Part shown: one piece after another, positions 17,339-24,332 of the stretch
Layout: every line of letters starts with the position of its first letter
Position numbering within the stretch: the first letter of the stretch is position 1
Assembly (NCBI GenBank): GCA_947174995.1
Contig: CAMWLC010000026.1
Location: 1-34,870, forward strand
Direction: 5' to 3'
Length of the DNA stretch: 34,870 nt
Source: an uncultured Porphyromonadaceae bacterium
GTDB taxonomy: Bacteria; Bacteroidota; Bacteroidia; Bacteroidales; Muribaculaceae
Made by a program: the position numbers and the translations under genes
The notes under the pieces: model-generated
Database searches by the model: none
The model's input: only the letters and a program-made list of their open reading frames with translations
Told to the model about the DNA's origin: nothing

Positions 17339-17587
17339 ATCGATTCTGCGTTTTGAGCCTGAACCAATAGGGACCATTTTGCTGACGTCAGCAAAATGGT
17401 CTGATATTCTCTCACCTGAATTATTTGCGGATTCCTTGGCTTTTTCTATGATAGATTGGAAGTTTCGTCATTGAATATAGCCCATTACGGGTGCGAGTTC
17501 TCTCGCGCTCCAATACTCTACGCCCTCATATTCTATGGCGATGGATTCAAAACATTTGAAAAGTTCCTGTATCTCTTTCGCTTTCAT
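17339..17587 (-). pseudogene. dinD: dinD-like pseudogene, N-terminal fragment with internal stop
   Basis: Read on the minus strand from ATG at 17587, the frame gives a DinD/BRO-N type N-terminus: EYEGVEYWSARELAPVMGYI at residues 19-38, then a TGA at residue 40 (17468-17470), then RNFQSIIEKAKES, and DHFADVSKMVPIGSGSKRRI to residue 82. This follows E. coli DinD (DNA-damage-inducible protein D) region by region, including WSAR, GY, AKE, NSG, DHF and KR. After residue 84 the similarity stops at once, leaving about a third of the usual protein of roughly 280 residues. The simplest history is one base change in a TGG tryptophan codon plus a 3' deletion. The start codon's first base is the edge of the adjoining inverted repeat. 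Confidence 0.8.
17372..17401. repeat. Perfect 30-bp palindrome within the dinD remnant
   Basis: Positions 17372-17386 are the exact reverse complement of 17387-17401, without a loop, with TGACGTCA at the centre. On the minus strand it is in frame and encodes DHFADVSKMV, residues 63-72 of the dinD remnant. Confidence 0.92.
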
Positions 17588-17781
17588 AAGTAGTTCTTAA
17601 AAATTAATGAACACATAAAATTTAGATGTTTTTGGCCGATTTGAGTGCGGAATGATGGAGAATACGTATGTATTCGACTGAATGACAAGCTCAAAGCGGC
17701 CAAAAACAGCAAATTTTATGGTTCAAGATTTTTCCAGAGCTGCTTTAAAACAAGTATCGTTTAATTTTTAAGAACTACTTA
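17587..17781. mobile_element. 195-bp inverted-repeat element, possible MITE or structured RNA
   Basis: Perfect 21-bp terminal inverted repeats (17587-17607 and 17761-17781) start and end with TA. Inside, three more block pairs match in order: CATAAAATTT (17614-17623 with 17711-17720), GTTTTTGGCCG (17628-17638 with 17697-17707) and TTTGAG (17640-17645 with 17690-17695). At the tip is a GAATAC/GTATTC pair around GTAT (17660-17675). The whole can fold into one long hairpin. It encodes no protein. It sits between the stop of the WYL gene (11 bp away) and the start of the dinD remnant. A TA at both ends would suit a Tc1/IS630-type MITE; a regulatory RNA or dinD control region is the alternative. 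I see no TAnnTTTG box inside. Confidence 0.6.
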
Positions 17782-17792
17782 AGATAAATAAG

Positions 17793-18689
17793 TCAGTCGA
17801 GGTATTGGGAGAGGGCGGAGCGCAGACTGGTGGCGACCATGACTTTGAGTTCGGTGGGGGCTATGACCTTCACGGCGTCTCCCAAGGCGAGAATCTCGCT
17901 CACCAGCTCGTAGTTGAGTTTCAGACGGTATGTGAAGATGCTGTAATGGTCGTGGAGCTCCTCACGCTGAGTGGGATGGAGCGGAAGCGCCCTGAAATAT
18001 TTGGCCTGGGTGGGAGTGGCCATGAGTTTGACATCGCGCACTTCTGCACGTGAAGTGGTCACGCCTATGATGTTGCCGAAGACATCCTCGGGCGTGAAGT
18101 CCTCAGGGCGTTCAAAGCGGGTGTCGGTGAGCACCATCTGCCTGACGCGGTCGAGCGCATACGTGCGCAGTTCGCCGCTTTTCTCCTTCACGCCCACCAT
18201 GTACCACCGCTGCTTGTAACGCTTCAGGAAATAGGGATGGAACGCGATGTCTTCCTCGGGGCGCGAGCGATTGAATCCGGCGTATGTGAAGACTACCGTG
18301 AGGTTGTCGCGCACTGCCTCCATGGCGATGGGGAGGAACTCCCGTGCGGAAGGCACATCCTCCACCTCCACACGTTCAGCCAGAGTCGCGGAGTCGAGCA
18401 GGGCATCCGAGACGGCGTATGAGTCGAGCATCCAGTCGCTGATGGTGCGCCGTCGCGCGTCGTCGTCCTCGGCCACGCTGTATTCCCCGGCGGAATTGCA
18501 CTCGATGGTGATATTGAAACTCTGCTCGATGCCGCGGCGGTAGTTGTGGAAAGTGCGCTCGGGCATGGGTCGCCCTCCGCTGAGCGGAGAGCGGACCCAC
18601 AGACTGTTGAGCTGGGAGCGCGTGAGGTGTCCGTAACGGCGCAGGGTGTCTATGATCCAGACGTAGCGCCCTATGGTGTCGCGGCTCAC
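17793..18689 (-). CDS. WYL-domain transcriptional regulator
   Basis: A 298-residue DNA-binding regulator. The N-terminal part is a winged-helix/HTH region (GRYVWIIDTLRRYGHLTRSQ through PERTFHNYRRGIEQSFNITI) and the middle is a WYL domain (about 125-205) with FTYAGFN, FHPYFLKRYKQRWYMVGVKE and TYALDRVRQM; the WYL triplet itself reads WYM. A C-terminal WCX-like region follows (HDHYSIFTYRLKLNYELV). WYL domains are thought to sense nucleic acids or nucleotides and often control DNA-repair or defence genes. The start is GTG at 18689, which overlaps the TGA of the nfnB-like gene (GTGA), so it is translationally coupled to the redox genes, an uncommon partner for this family. Its target is unknown. 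Confidence 0.88.
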   Translation of the reverse strand: MSRDTIGRYVWIIDTLRRYGHLTRSQLNSLWVRSPLSGGRPMPERTFHNYRRGIEQSFNITIECNSAGEYSVAEDDDARRRTISDWMLDSYAVSDALLDSATLAERVEVEDVPSAREFLPIAMEAVRDNLTVVFTYAGFNRSRPEEDIAFHPYFLKRYKQRWYMVGVKEKSGELRTYALDRVRQMVLTDTRFERPEDFTPEDVFGNIIGVTTSRAEVRDVKLMATPTQAKYFRALPLHPTQREELHDHYSIFTYRLKLNYELVSEILALGDAVKVIAPTELKVMVATSLRSALSQYLD

Positions 18690-20074
18690 TTGGCCGAGAG
18701 ATATTCGTCAATGGCGCGGGCGGCCTTGCGTCCCGCTCCCATGGCCAGAATCACGGTGGCGGCACCCGTCACGGCATCTCCTCCGGCGAAGACACCCTCG
18801 CGCGAGGTGCGTCCCGTCTCGTCCGCCACGATGCAGCCCCGGCGGTTGGTGTCGAGTCCCTTGGTGGTGGACTTGATGAGGGGGTTCGGGCTGGTGCCGA
18901 GAGCCATGATGACCACATCGCAGTCAACCGTAAACTCGCTTCCCTCCTTCACGCGGGGACTGCGGCGTCCGCTCTCGTCGGGCTCGCCGAGTTCCATCTC
19001 CACACACTCCAGTCCTTTGACCCATCCTGCCTCGTCGGCGAGTATGCGCACGGGATTGGTGAGCATACGGAACTCCACACCCTCCTCCTTGGCATGGTGC
19101 ACCTCCTCCACGCGGGCCGGAAGTTCGGCCTCGGAGCGGCGGTACATGATGACGGCCTCGGCCCCCAGACGCTTGGCTGTGCGCACGGCGTCCATGGCCA
19201 CATTGCCGCCTCCCACTACCACCGCCTTGCGTCCGGCGATGATGGGCGTGTCGGATTTGTCGTCGAATGCATGCATGAGGTTGGCGCGTGTGAGGAACTC
19301 GTTGGCGGAGAAAACGCCGTTGAGGTTTTCTCCCTCGATGCCCATGAAGCGGGGGAGACCTGCCCCGGAGCCTACGAACACCGCGTCGTAACCCTCATGG
19401 TCGAGAAGGTCGTCTACGGTCATGGTGCGTCCGATGACCACGTCCGTCTCTATCTCTACGCCCAGACGCTTCACGGCCTCCACCTCCTTGGCCACGATGG
19501 CCTCCTTGGGAAGACGGAACTCCGGGATGCCGTACACGAGCACACCTCCCACCTTATGGAGGGCCTCGAAAATCTTGACTTCATATCCTGCTTTCGCGAG
19601 GTCGGAGGCGCAAGCCAGGCCGGCAGGTCCGGAACCTACCACCGCCACGCGCTTGCCGTTGCGGGCCGGCTTTTCGGCCGGGGCCTCTCCGGCGTGGGCT
19701 ATGGCCCAGTCGCCCACGAAGCGCTCCAGCTTGCCGATAGCCACCGGCTCCTGCTTGATGCCGAGCACGCACGAACCTTCGCACTGCGACTCCTGGGGGC
19801 AGACACGGCCGCACACCGAGGGGAGGGAGCTGTCTCGCGCTATTGTGGCCGCGGCTCCTGCGAAATCACCTCCGGCCACTTTGGCGATGAACTCCGGAAT
19901 GGAGACATGCACCGGGCAAGCCCCCACGCAGCGGGGATTGCGGCAGTTGAGACAACGTCCGGCCTCGGCCACGGCCTCGTCGCCGTCGTAGCCGTAGCAT
20001 ACTTCTTCAAAATTGGTGGCCCTCACCTTGGGGTCCTGTTCGCGCACGGGAACTCTGGGAATCCTGTTAGCCAT
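18686..20074 (-). CDS. NADPH-dependent flavoprotein subunit, NfnB/GltD type
   Basis: This 462-residue protein belongs to the glutamate synthase small subunit family. With the gene next to it, it matches NfnAB, which couples NADH, ferredoxin and NADP+ by electron bifurcation, or the related SudAB sulfide dehydrogenase. The N-terminal iron-sulfur region shows GRCLNCRNPRCVGACPVHV and VCGRVCPQESQCEGSC. Two nucleotide folds follow: VVGSGPAGLACASDLAKAGY for FAD and VVGGGNVAMDAVRTAKRLGA for NADPH, and the family-typical AGGDAVTGAATVILAMGAGR is near the end. I chose ATG 20074 (MANRIPRVPVREQ), overlapping the nfnA-like stop by 8 bp. It is not the biosynthetic GltD by context, since no gltB is near. 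Confidence 0.9.
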   Translation of the reverse strand: MANRIPRVPVREQDPKVRATNFEEVCYGYDGDEAVAEAGRCLNCRNPRCVGACPVHVSIPEFIAKVAGGDFAGAAATIARDSSLPSVCGRVCPQESQCEGSCVLGIKQEPVAIGKLERFVGDWAIAHAGEAPAEKPARNGKRVAVVGSGPAGLACASDLAKAGYEVKIFEALHKVGGVLVYGIPEFRLPKEAIVAKEVEAVKRLGVEIETDVVIGRTMTVDDLLDHEGYDAVFVGSGAGLPRFMGIEGENLNGVFSANEFLTRANLMHAFDDKSDTPIIAGRKAVVVGGGNVAMDAVRTAKRLGAEAVIMYRRSEAELPARVEEVHHAKEEGVEFRMLTNPVRILADEAGWVKGLECVEMELGEPDESGRRSPRVKEGSEFTVDCDVVIMALGTSPNPLIKSTTKGLDTNRRGCIVADETGRTSREGVFAGGDAVTGAATVILAMGAGRKAARAIDEYLSAK

Positions 20075-20924
20075 TGCACTTGCACTCTTTATCGGGTTCG
20101 TGATGATTCTTGGGATGGTTGCGGTACATGTTTTGGCGCCGCATCGCCTCGTCGAAGTCCACCAGCGCACCGTCAAACTCGGGACCGTCAACGCAGGTGA
20201 ATTTCGTCTCTCCCCCGACGCTCACGCGGCAGGCCCCGCACATTCCGGTGCCGTCGACCATCAGGGCGTTGAGCGACACCATGGTCGGCAGCCCGTAACG
20301 CGCGGCCTGGCGTGCGGCAAACTTCATCATGATCATAGGGCCTATGATGACGCAGGAATCGAATTCCCGTCCCTCCTTCTCGATAAGCTGCTCCATAAGG
20401 CCTGTCACCATGCCGTGGAAGCCTTCGGAGCCGTCGTCTGTGGCGAGGTGCACGTTGGCCACCTTCTTCATCTCCTCGACGTATGTGAAGAGGTCATTGG
20501 TCTTGGCTCCTATGATGACGTCGGGAGTGACGCCGTGCTCGTGAAGCCATTTGGCCTGGGGATATACAGGGGCTGTGCCCACGCCGCCGGCCACGAAGAG
20601 CACCCGGCGCTTCTTGAGTTCCTCCTCCGTCAGGTCGAGAAGGTCGGATGGACGTCCCAGCGGTCCGGCGAAGTCGGCGAAGGAGTCCCCCTTTTCCAGG
20701 GCATTGATTTTGCCGGAGGAATATCCTACGGTCTGGGTCACGATGGTGACGGTGCCCGCTTCGGGGTCATAATCGCATATTGTCAGGGGGATGCGCTCTC
20801 CCTCCTCATCGACGCGTACGATCACGAACTGGCCCGGCTTTGCCGAGGCGGCCACACGCGGGGCGTGGACTTTCATCTCGGTGATGGCGGGCGAGAGCAC
20901 ACGCTTGCTTACGATTTCAAACAT
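20067..20924 (-). CDS. FAD/NAD-binding electron-transfer subunit, NfnA/PyrK type
   Basis: This 285-residue flavoprotein of the ferredoxin reductase family takes electrons from NAD(H) and passes them on through one [2Fe-2S] centre. FAD is bound by GQFVIVRVDEEGERIPLTIC (RxPL motif); NAD by FVAGGVGTAPVYPQAKWL; the cluster by the cysteine string in DGTGMCGACRVSVGGE and the later FTCVDGPEFDGA, which is typical of the sulfide/dihydroorotate dehydrogenase-like FAD/NAD-binding group. ATG 20924 (MFEIVSKRVLSPAI) is the family start; upstream in-frame codons run into the promoter region. It overlaps the nfnB-like gene by 8 bp. The short His/Cys-rich C-terminal tail (NHHEPDKECKCNG) is unusual. PyrK for pyrimidine synthesis is less likely, as no pyrD is adjacent. 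Confidence 0.9.
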   Translation of the reverse strand: MFEIVSKRVLSPAITEMKVHAPRVAASAKPGQFVIVRVDEEGERIPLTICDYDPEAGTVTIVTQTVGYSSGKINALEKGDSFADFAGPLGRPSDLLDLTEEELKKRRVLFVAGGVGTAPVYPQAKWLHEHGVTPDVIIGAKTNDLFTYVEEMKKVANVHLATDDGSEGFHGMVTGLMEQLIEKEGREFDSCVIIGPMIMMKFAARQAARYGLPTMVSLNALMVDGTGMCGACRVSVGGETKFTCVDGPEFDGALVDFDEAMRRQNMYRNHPKNHHEPDKECKCNG

Positions 20925-20996
20925 GATTTCAATGGTTTCAGATGTCAAGTGGGCCGAATCTCCCGCAATGATGGGAGTCCGGCGGGTTTTCTGTCG

Positions 20997-21004
20997 CAAA
21001 AATA
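20997..21004 (-). promoter_or_regulatory. Candidate -7 element for the nfnAB-WYL operon
   Basis: The minus strand reads TATTTTTG, matching TAnnTTTG, 73 bp before the nfnA ATG. No good -33 TTTG is spaced correctly. Confidence 0.4.
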
Positions 21005-21027
21005 CAAAATATTCCCCATACTTTTGC

Positions 21028-21035
21028 TAACTTTG
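21028..21035 (+). promoter_or_regulatory. Candidate -7 element for the PCMD gene
   Basis: TAACTTTG matches the consensus and lies 29 bp before ATG 21065. The -33 region is not recognisable. It is divergent from the nfnA promoter, 23 bp away. Confidence 0.5.
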
Positions 21036-21064
21036 CATCAAAGAAAAGAAACATCTGAAAAATA

Positions 21065-22033
21065 ATGCGATTCCTATTTCTCTTAAAGTCTTTGATACTG
21101 GTTTTGGGTGTTCTCCCCGGATGTATCTCCACTCATGCCCTGCGTCTGGAGCCGATAAAGTACGGTGATTTTTCATCGTGGATAAAACGCGACATTTCCG
21201 AATCGGCCGTTTTAGGGGGCAACCATAAGACTGTCTACGAGATAGGTCCGGCACGGACAATCACAGGCAACAAGCCCTACACCAATCTCGGTGGTTCCCC
21301 CTGGGCCACGAGCAACGTGTATGCCAAGGTCTCCGGAGTGGTAAAGGCCTCCAACGCCGTCACCCCCCACAAGCGCGGCTCCAACACCTGCGCTAAGATG
21401 CAGGCCATTATGGAGCACGTTAAGGTGCTGGGACTCATTAATATGGACGTGATGGTGGCAGGCACCATCTTCCTGGGTCAGATCAACGAGCCTATCACCT
21501 CCACCAAAACCCCCTTCGGCAAGATGGAGATGGGTATTCCCTACACAAAGCGTCCCAAGGCGCTGGTGTTCGACTATCAAGTGGATATGCCGGCGGCCAA
21601 CACGCGCGTGAAATCCACCGGACTCGGCAAGAAAAAGATCTTGCAGGGGCGCGACAACGCCGAGGTGTATGTCCTGCTTCAGAAGCGATGGGAGGATGAG
21701 AAGGGTAATCTCTACGCCCACCGCGTGGGCACGGGCCGCGAGCGTTACAGCAAGGCAGTGCCCTGGACCGCGGGCCATGAACTCCCGATCCATTACGGCG
21801 ACATCACCAAGCAGCACTTCTACAAGCCCTGGATGGGTCTGCTTTCCGGAGAAAAGGCCTATTACGCCCGCAATTCCAAGGGGAAACTCGTCCCCGTGCA
21901 GGAAGTGGGGTGGGCGCCGGCCGATGCAGTGCCTACCCATGTGCTCGTAATGGCCTCGTCGAGCTGCGGCGAGCCCTTCATAGGGACTGAAGGACTCACG
22001 CTCTACATCGACAACGTGGCCTTCGGCTTCTGA
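21065..22033 (+). CDS. PCMD-domain exported protein
   Basis: A 322-residue exported protein, probably a lipoprotein: the hydrophobic N-terminus ends in LGVLPGC, with the cysteine at residue 20, which is acceptable as a Bacteroidota lipobox. The body resembles the PCMD (putative carbohydrate metabolism) family: an early FSSWIKRDISESAVLGGNHK, then YEIGP, the SNVYAKVSG strand, LGQINEPITSTKTPFGKMEM and RPKALVFDYQVDMPA, ending in SSSCGEPFIGTEGLTLYIDN. The family is beta-rich and frequently found in glycan-use loci, but here it stands alone between the nfn operon and dapB, without SusCD. The role is likely glycan binding on the cell surface; this is inferred from the family. It has its own candidate promoter. 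Confidence 0.75.
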   Translation: MRFLFLLKSLILVLGVLPGCISTHALRLEPIKYGDFSSWIKRDISESAVLGGNHKTVYEIGPARTITGNKPYTNLGGSPWATSNVYAKVSGVVKASNAVTPHKRGSNTCAKMQAIMEHVKVLGLINMDVMVAGTIFLGQINEPITSTKTPFGKMEMGIPYTKRPKALVFDYQVDMPAANTRVKSTGLGKKKILQGRDNAEVYVLLQKRWEDEKGNLYAHRVGTGRERYSKAVPWTAGHELPIHYGDITKQHFYKPWMGLLSGEKAYYARNSKGKLVPVQEVGWAPADAVPTHVLVMASSSCGEPFIGTEGLTLYIDNVAFGF

Positions 22034-22116
22034 GAGCTGCGGGGAGAGGAGGGCTCCCGCGCGCATTGGCAATAATAGGCCGTGCAATCAGTTAGATAAT
22101 TAAAGACTCCATCAAA

Positions 22117-22860
22117 ATGAAGATAGCGATCATAGGATACGGCCGGATGGGCCATGCAGTCGAGGAGGCGGCTTTGGGTCGCGGCCACGAGATAGTGTGT
22201 GTGATTGAGGAGGGGGAGGATGAGAAGTTCGACACCCCTGAGTTTCGTGCCGCTGATGTGGCCATCGAGTTTTCCGTGCCCTCGTCAGCAGTGGACAATT
22301 ACCTCCATTCCTTTGCCGCCGGTGTGCCCGTGGTGTCGGGCACCACGGGATGGCTCGACTCGATGCCCGAGATAAAGGCTATGTGCCGAAAGGGGGCCGG
22401 CACCCTGCTCTGGGCCTCCAACTTCTCCGTCGGAGTGAATATCTTCATGGAGCTCAACCGACGTCTGGCCATGGTGATGGATGCCTTCCCGCAATACGAG
22501 CCCTCGATGCTGGAAATACACCATGTCCATAAGCTCGACCATCCCTCCGGCACGGCCATAACCCTGGCCGAGGGTATCGTGGAGAGCACCTCGCGCATCA
22601 AGTCATGGGCCGAACCGGGCGACGACAGCGCCATGCCCGAGGGCGTGCTCCCTGTGGACCACCGCCGCGAGGGGGAGGTGCCGGGGGTGCACAGCATCAC
22701 ATGGGACTCCCCTCAGGATCTCATCACCATCACCCACAGCGCGAAGTCGCGTGCCGGATTCGCCTTGGGAGCCGTAATCGCTGCCGAATGGCTCAAGGGA
22801 CGCACCGGCTTCCACACCATGGAGGAGGTCATGGCAGACATGATCGAACATAAATTCTGA
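22117..22860 (+). CDS. dapB: 4-hydroxy-tetrahydrodipicolinate reductase DapB
   Basis: DapB reduces 4-hydroxy-tetrahydrodipicolinate with NAD(P)H on the way to diaminopimelate and lysine, in the cytoplasm. The N-terminal nucleotide-binding loop is IIGYGRMGHAV (5-15). The family signature is EIHHVHKLDHPSGTA from residue 133, with His135 as the acid and Lys139 in the active site, matching His159 and Lys163 in E. coli. SGTTGWL (74-80) is also diagnostic. At 247 residues it is slightly shorter than the E. coli enzyme, as usual for Bacteroidales. The ATG is unambiguous. lepB follows after 32 bp that include a short tandem duplication, and the two are probably one transcript. Confidence 0.97.
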   Translation: MKIAIIGYGRMGHAVEEAALGRGHEIVCVIEEGEDEKFDTPEFRAADVAIEFSVPSSAVDNYLHSFAAGVPVVSGTTGWLDSMPEIKAMCRKGAGTLLWASNFSVGVNIFMELNRRLAMVMDAFPQYEPSMLEIHHVHKLDHPSGTAITLAEGIVESTSRIKSWAEPGDDSAMPEGVLPVDHRREGEVPGVHSITWDSPQDLITITHSAKSRAGFALGAVIAAEWLKGRTGFHTMEEVMADMIEHKF

Positions 22861-22884
22861 TAAACCGCAATTCTGATAAACCGC
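22853..22884 (+). repeat. 16-bp tandem duplication over the dapB stop
   Basis: The unit AATTCTGATAAACCGC occurs twice in direct succession (22853-22868 and 22869-22884). The first copy includes the dapB TGA and an out-of-frame TAA; the second is noncoding. Confidence 0.85.
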
Positions 22885-22892
22885 CGCATCCG

Positions 22893-24332
22893 ATGTCAAA
22901 ATTCACTGATGATTTCCGTTCCCGCATCTCGAATGTGAAGACCACCCGCTGGGTGAGGTTCGCCATAGTGTCCATCCTTTTCTTCCTGTGGGTTATATGG
23001 ATGGGCAATCCCTGGCTCGGTCTGATATGGTTGCTTCTGCTCGACATCTACATCACCGCCTACATCCCCTGGACGTGGTGGAAGAAGACAAAGGGACCCG
23101 TCAGATCGGTCCTCTCCTGGCTGGACGCCATCATATACGCCCTCGTGCTGGTCTACATGATATTCGCCTTCATAGGCCAGAATTACAAGATACCCTCATC
23201 CTCTCTCGAGAAGTCGCTCCTCGTGGGTGACTACCTGTGGGTCAACAAGACGCTGTATGGTCCCCGTGTGCCCCAGACCCCCATACATTTCCCCCTGGCG
23301 CAGCACACTCTCCCCATACTCAACACCAAGAGCTATCTGGACCGCCCGCAGCTTGAGTATCACAGGCTCAAGGGTATACGCTCCGTGGAGCGCGGCGACA
23401 TCGTGGTGTTCAATTTCCCGCAGGGCGACACCGTCTGCACCCGCATCCCCAATCCCGACTACTATCAGATATGCCATGACCTGCGTGCCCGCGGCATAGA
23501 GGACCCGAAAGCCTACATACTGGCCCATCCCGAGACCTTCGGCGAACTCGTGGTGCGTCCCGTGGACCGCCGCGAGAACTATGTGAAGCGTGCCGTGGGT
23601 CTCCCCGGAGAGCGCGTGCGTATCATCAATGACGTGATTTATATCAACGACAAGCCCATCCAGGATGCCGACAACGTGCAGTACAACTACATCATCCCCG
23701 TGTCACGTCCCGTTTCCGAGGAGAAGTGGCAGTCCATAGAGGTGCGCCGCGAAGACCGCGGTGAGGCCCCGATGCAGGATCCGCGCGACGGCTCCCTTTT
23801 CTACGATGTCCCCCTGACCGCCGCCGCCAAGGCCGAGGTCGAGAAGTGGGAGGAGGTGAGCGGCCCGCTGGTGCGTGAGTCGGAAAGCGGGCTTTACGAC
23901 CTCTCGGGAGTCTATCCGATAGATGCTCCTTACGGCTGGACACGCACCGATATGGGTGAGTTCTGGCTCCCCAAAAAAGGGATGACACTGAAGGTGACCC
24001 CTTACAATATGTGGTTCTACCGCCGCCTGATAGAGACCTACGAAGGCAACGACGTGAAAGTGGCTGACGGAAAGGTCTACATCAACGGCAAGGAGACTGA
24101 ATGGTACACCTTCAAGATGGATTACTATTGGATGGAGGGTGACAACCGCGACCGCTCGCTCGACTCCCGCTACTGGGGTCCCGTGCCCGAGGACCATATC
24201 GTGGGCAGCCCTGTATTCGTGCTTGTGTCGTTTGACGAGGACCGCGGATGGTTTGACGGCAAGATACGCTGGGACCGTATACTGCGCTCGGCCAATCCCG
24301 ACAAATCAAAATCGGAGGAGAAGAATTGGTAA
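22893..24332 (+). CDS. lepB: Signal peptidase I, Bacteroidota long form
   Basis: LepB removes signal peptides from exported proteins on the outer face of the inner membrane. Three hydrophobic helices are visible (about 22-38, 41-58 and 77-95). The catalytic Ser104 is in IPSSSLEKSL and the general base Lys232 in ENYVKRAVGLPGE; the conserved GDNRDRSLDSRYWG lies at 416-429. Between the Lys region and GDNRD is a long insert of about 165 residues, so the protein reaches 479 residues, typical for Bacteroidota LepB. It comes after dapB, and its stop overlaps the next start by 3 bp. Nothing suggests loss of activity. Confidence 0.96.
   Translation: MSKFTDDFRSRISNVKTTRWVRFAIVSILFFLWVIWMGNPWLGLIWLLLLDIYITAYIPWTWWKKTKGPVRSVLSWLDAIIYALVLVYMIFAFIGQNYKIPSSSLEKSLLVGDYLWVNKTLYGPRVPQTPIHFPLAQHTLPILNTKSYLDRPQLEYHRLKGIRSVERGDIVVFNFPQGDTVCTRIPNPDYYQICHDLRARGIEDPKAYILAHPETFGELVVRPVDRRENYVKRAVGLPGERVRIINDVIYINDKPIQDADNVQYNYIIPVSRPVSEEKWQSIEVRREDRGEAPMQDPRDGSLFYDVPLTAAAKAEVEKWEEVSGPLVRESESGLYDLSGVYPIDAPYGWTRTDMGEFWLPKKGMTLKVTPYNMWFYRRLIETYEGNDVKVADGKVYINGKETEWYTFKMDYYWMEGDNRDRSLDSRYWGPVPEDHIVGSPVFVLVSFDEDRGWFDGKIRWDRILRSANPDKSKSEEKNW

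Noticed and set aside
17587-17781. Phase-variable invertible promoter between 21-bp inverted repeats
   Set aside because: The size would fit a Bacteroidales inverton, but no TAnnTTTG box is seen within and no recombinase gene is near; kept as a MITE-like element.
18546-20200. Long plus-strand open frames opposite the nfnB/WYL genes
   Set aside because: They are low-complexity mirror translations of well-supported flavoprotein and regulator genes.
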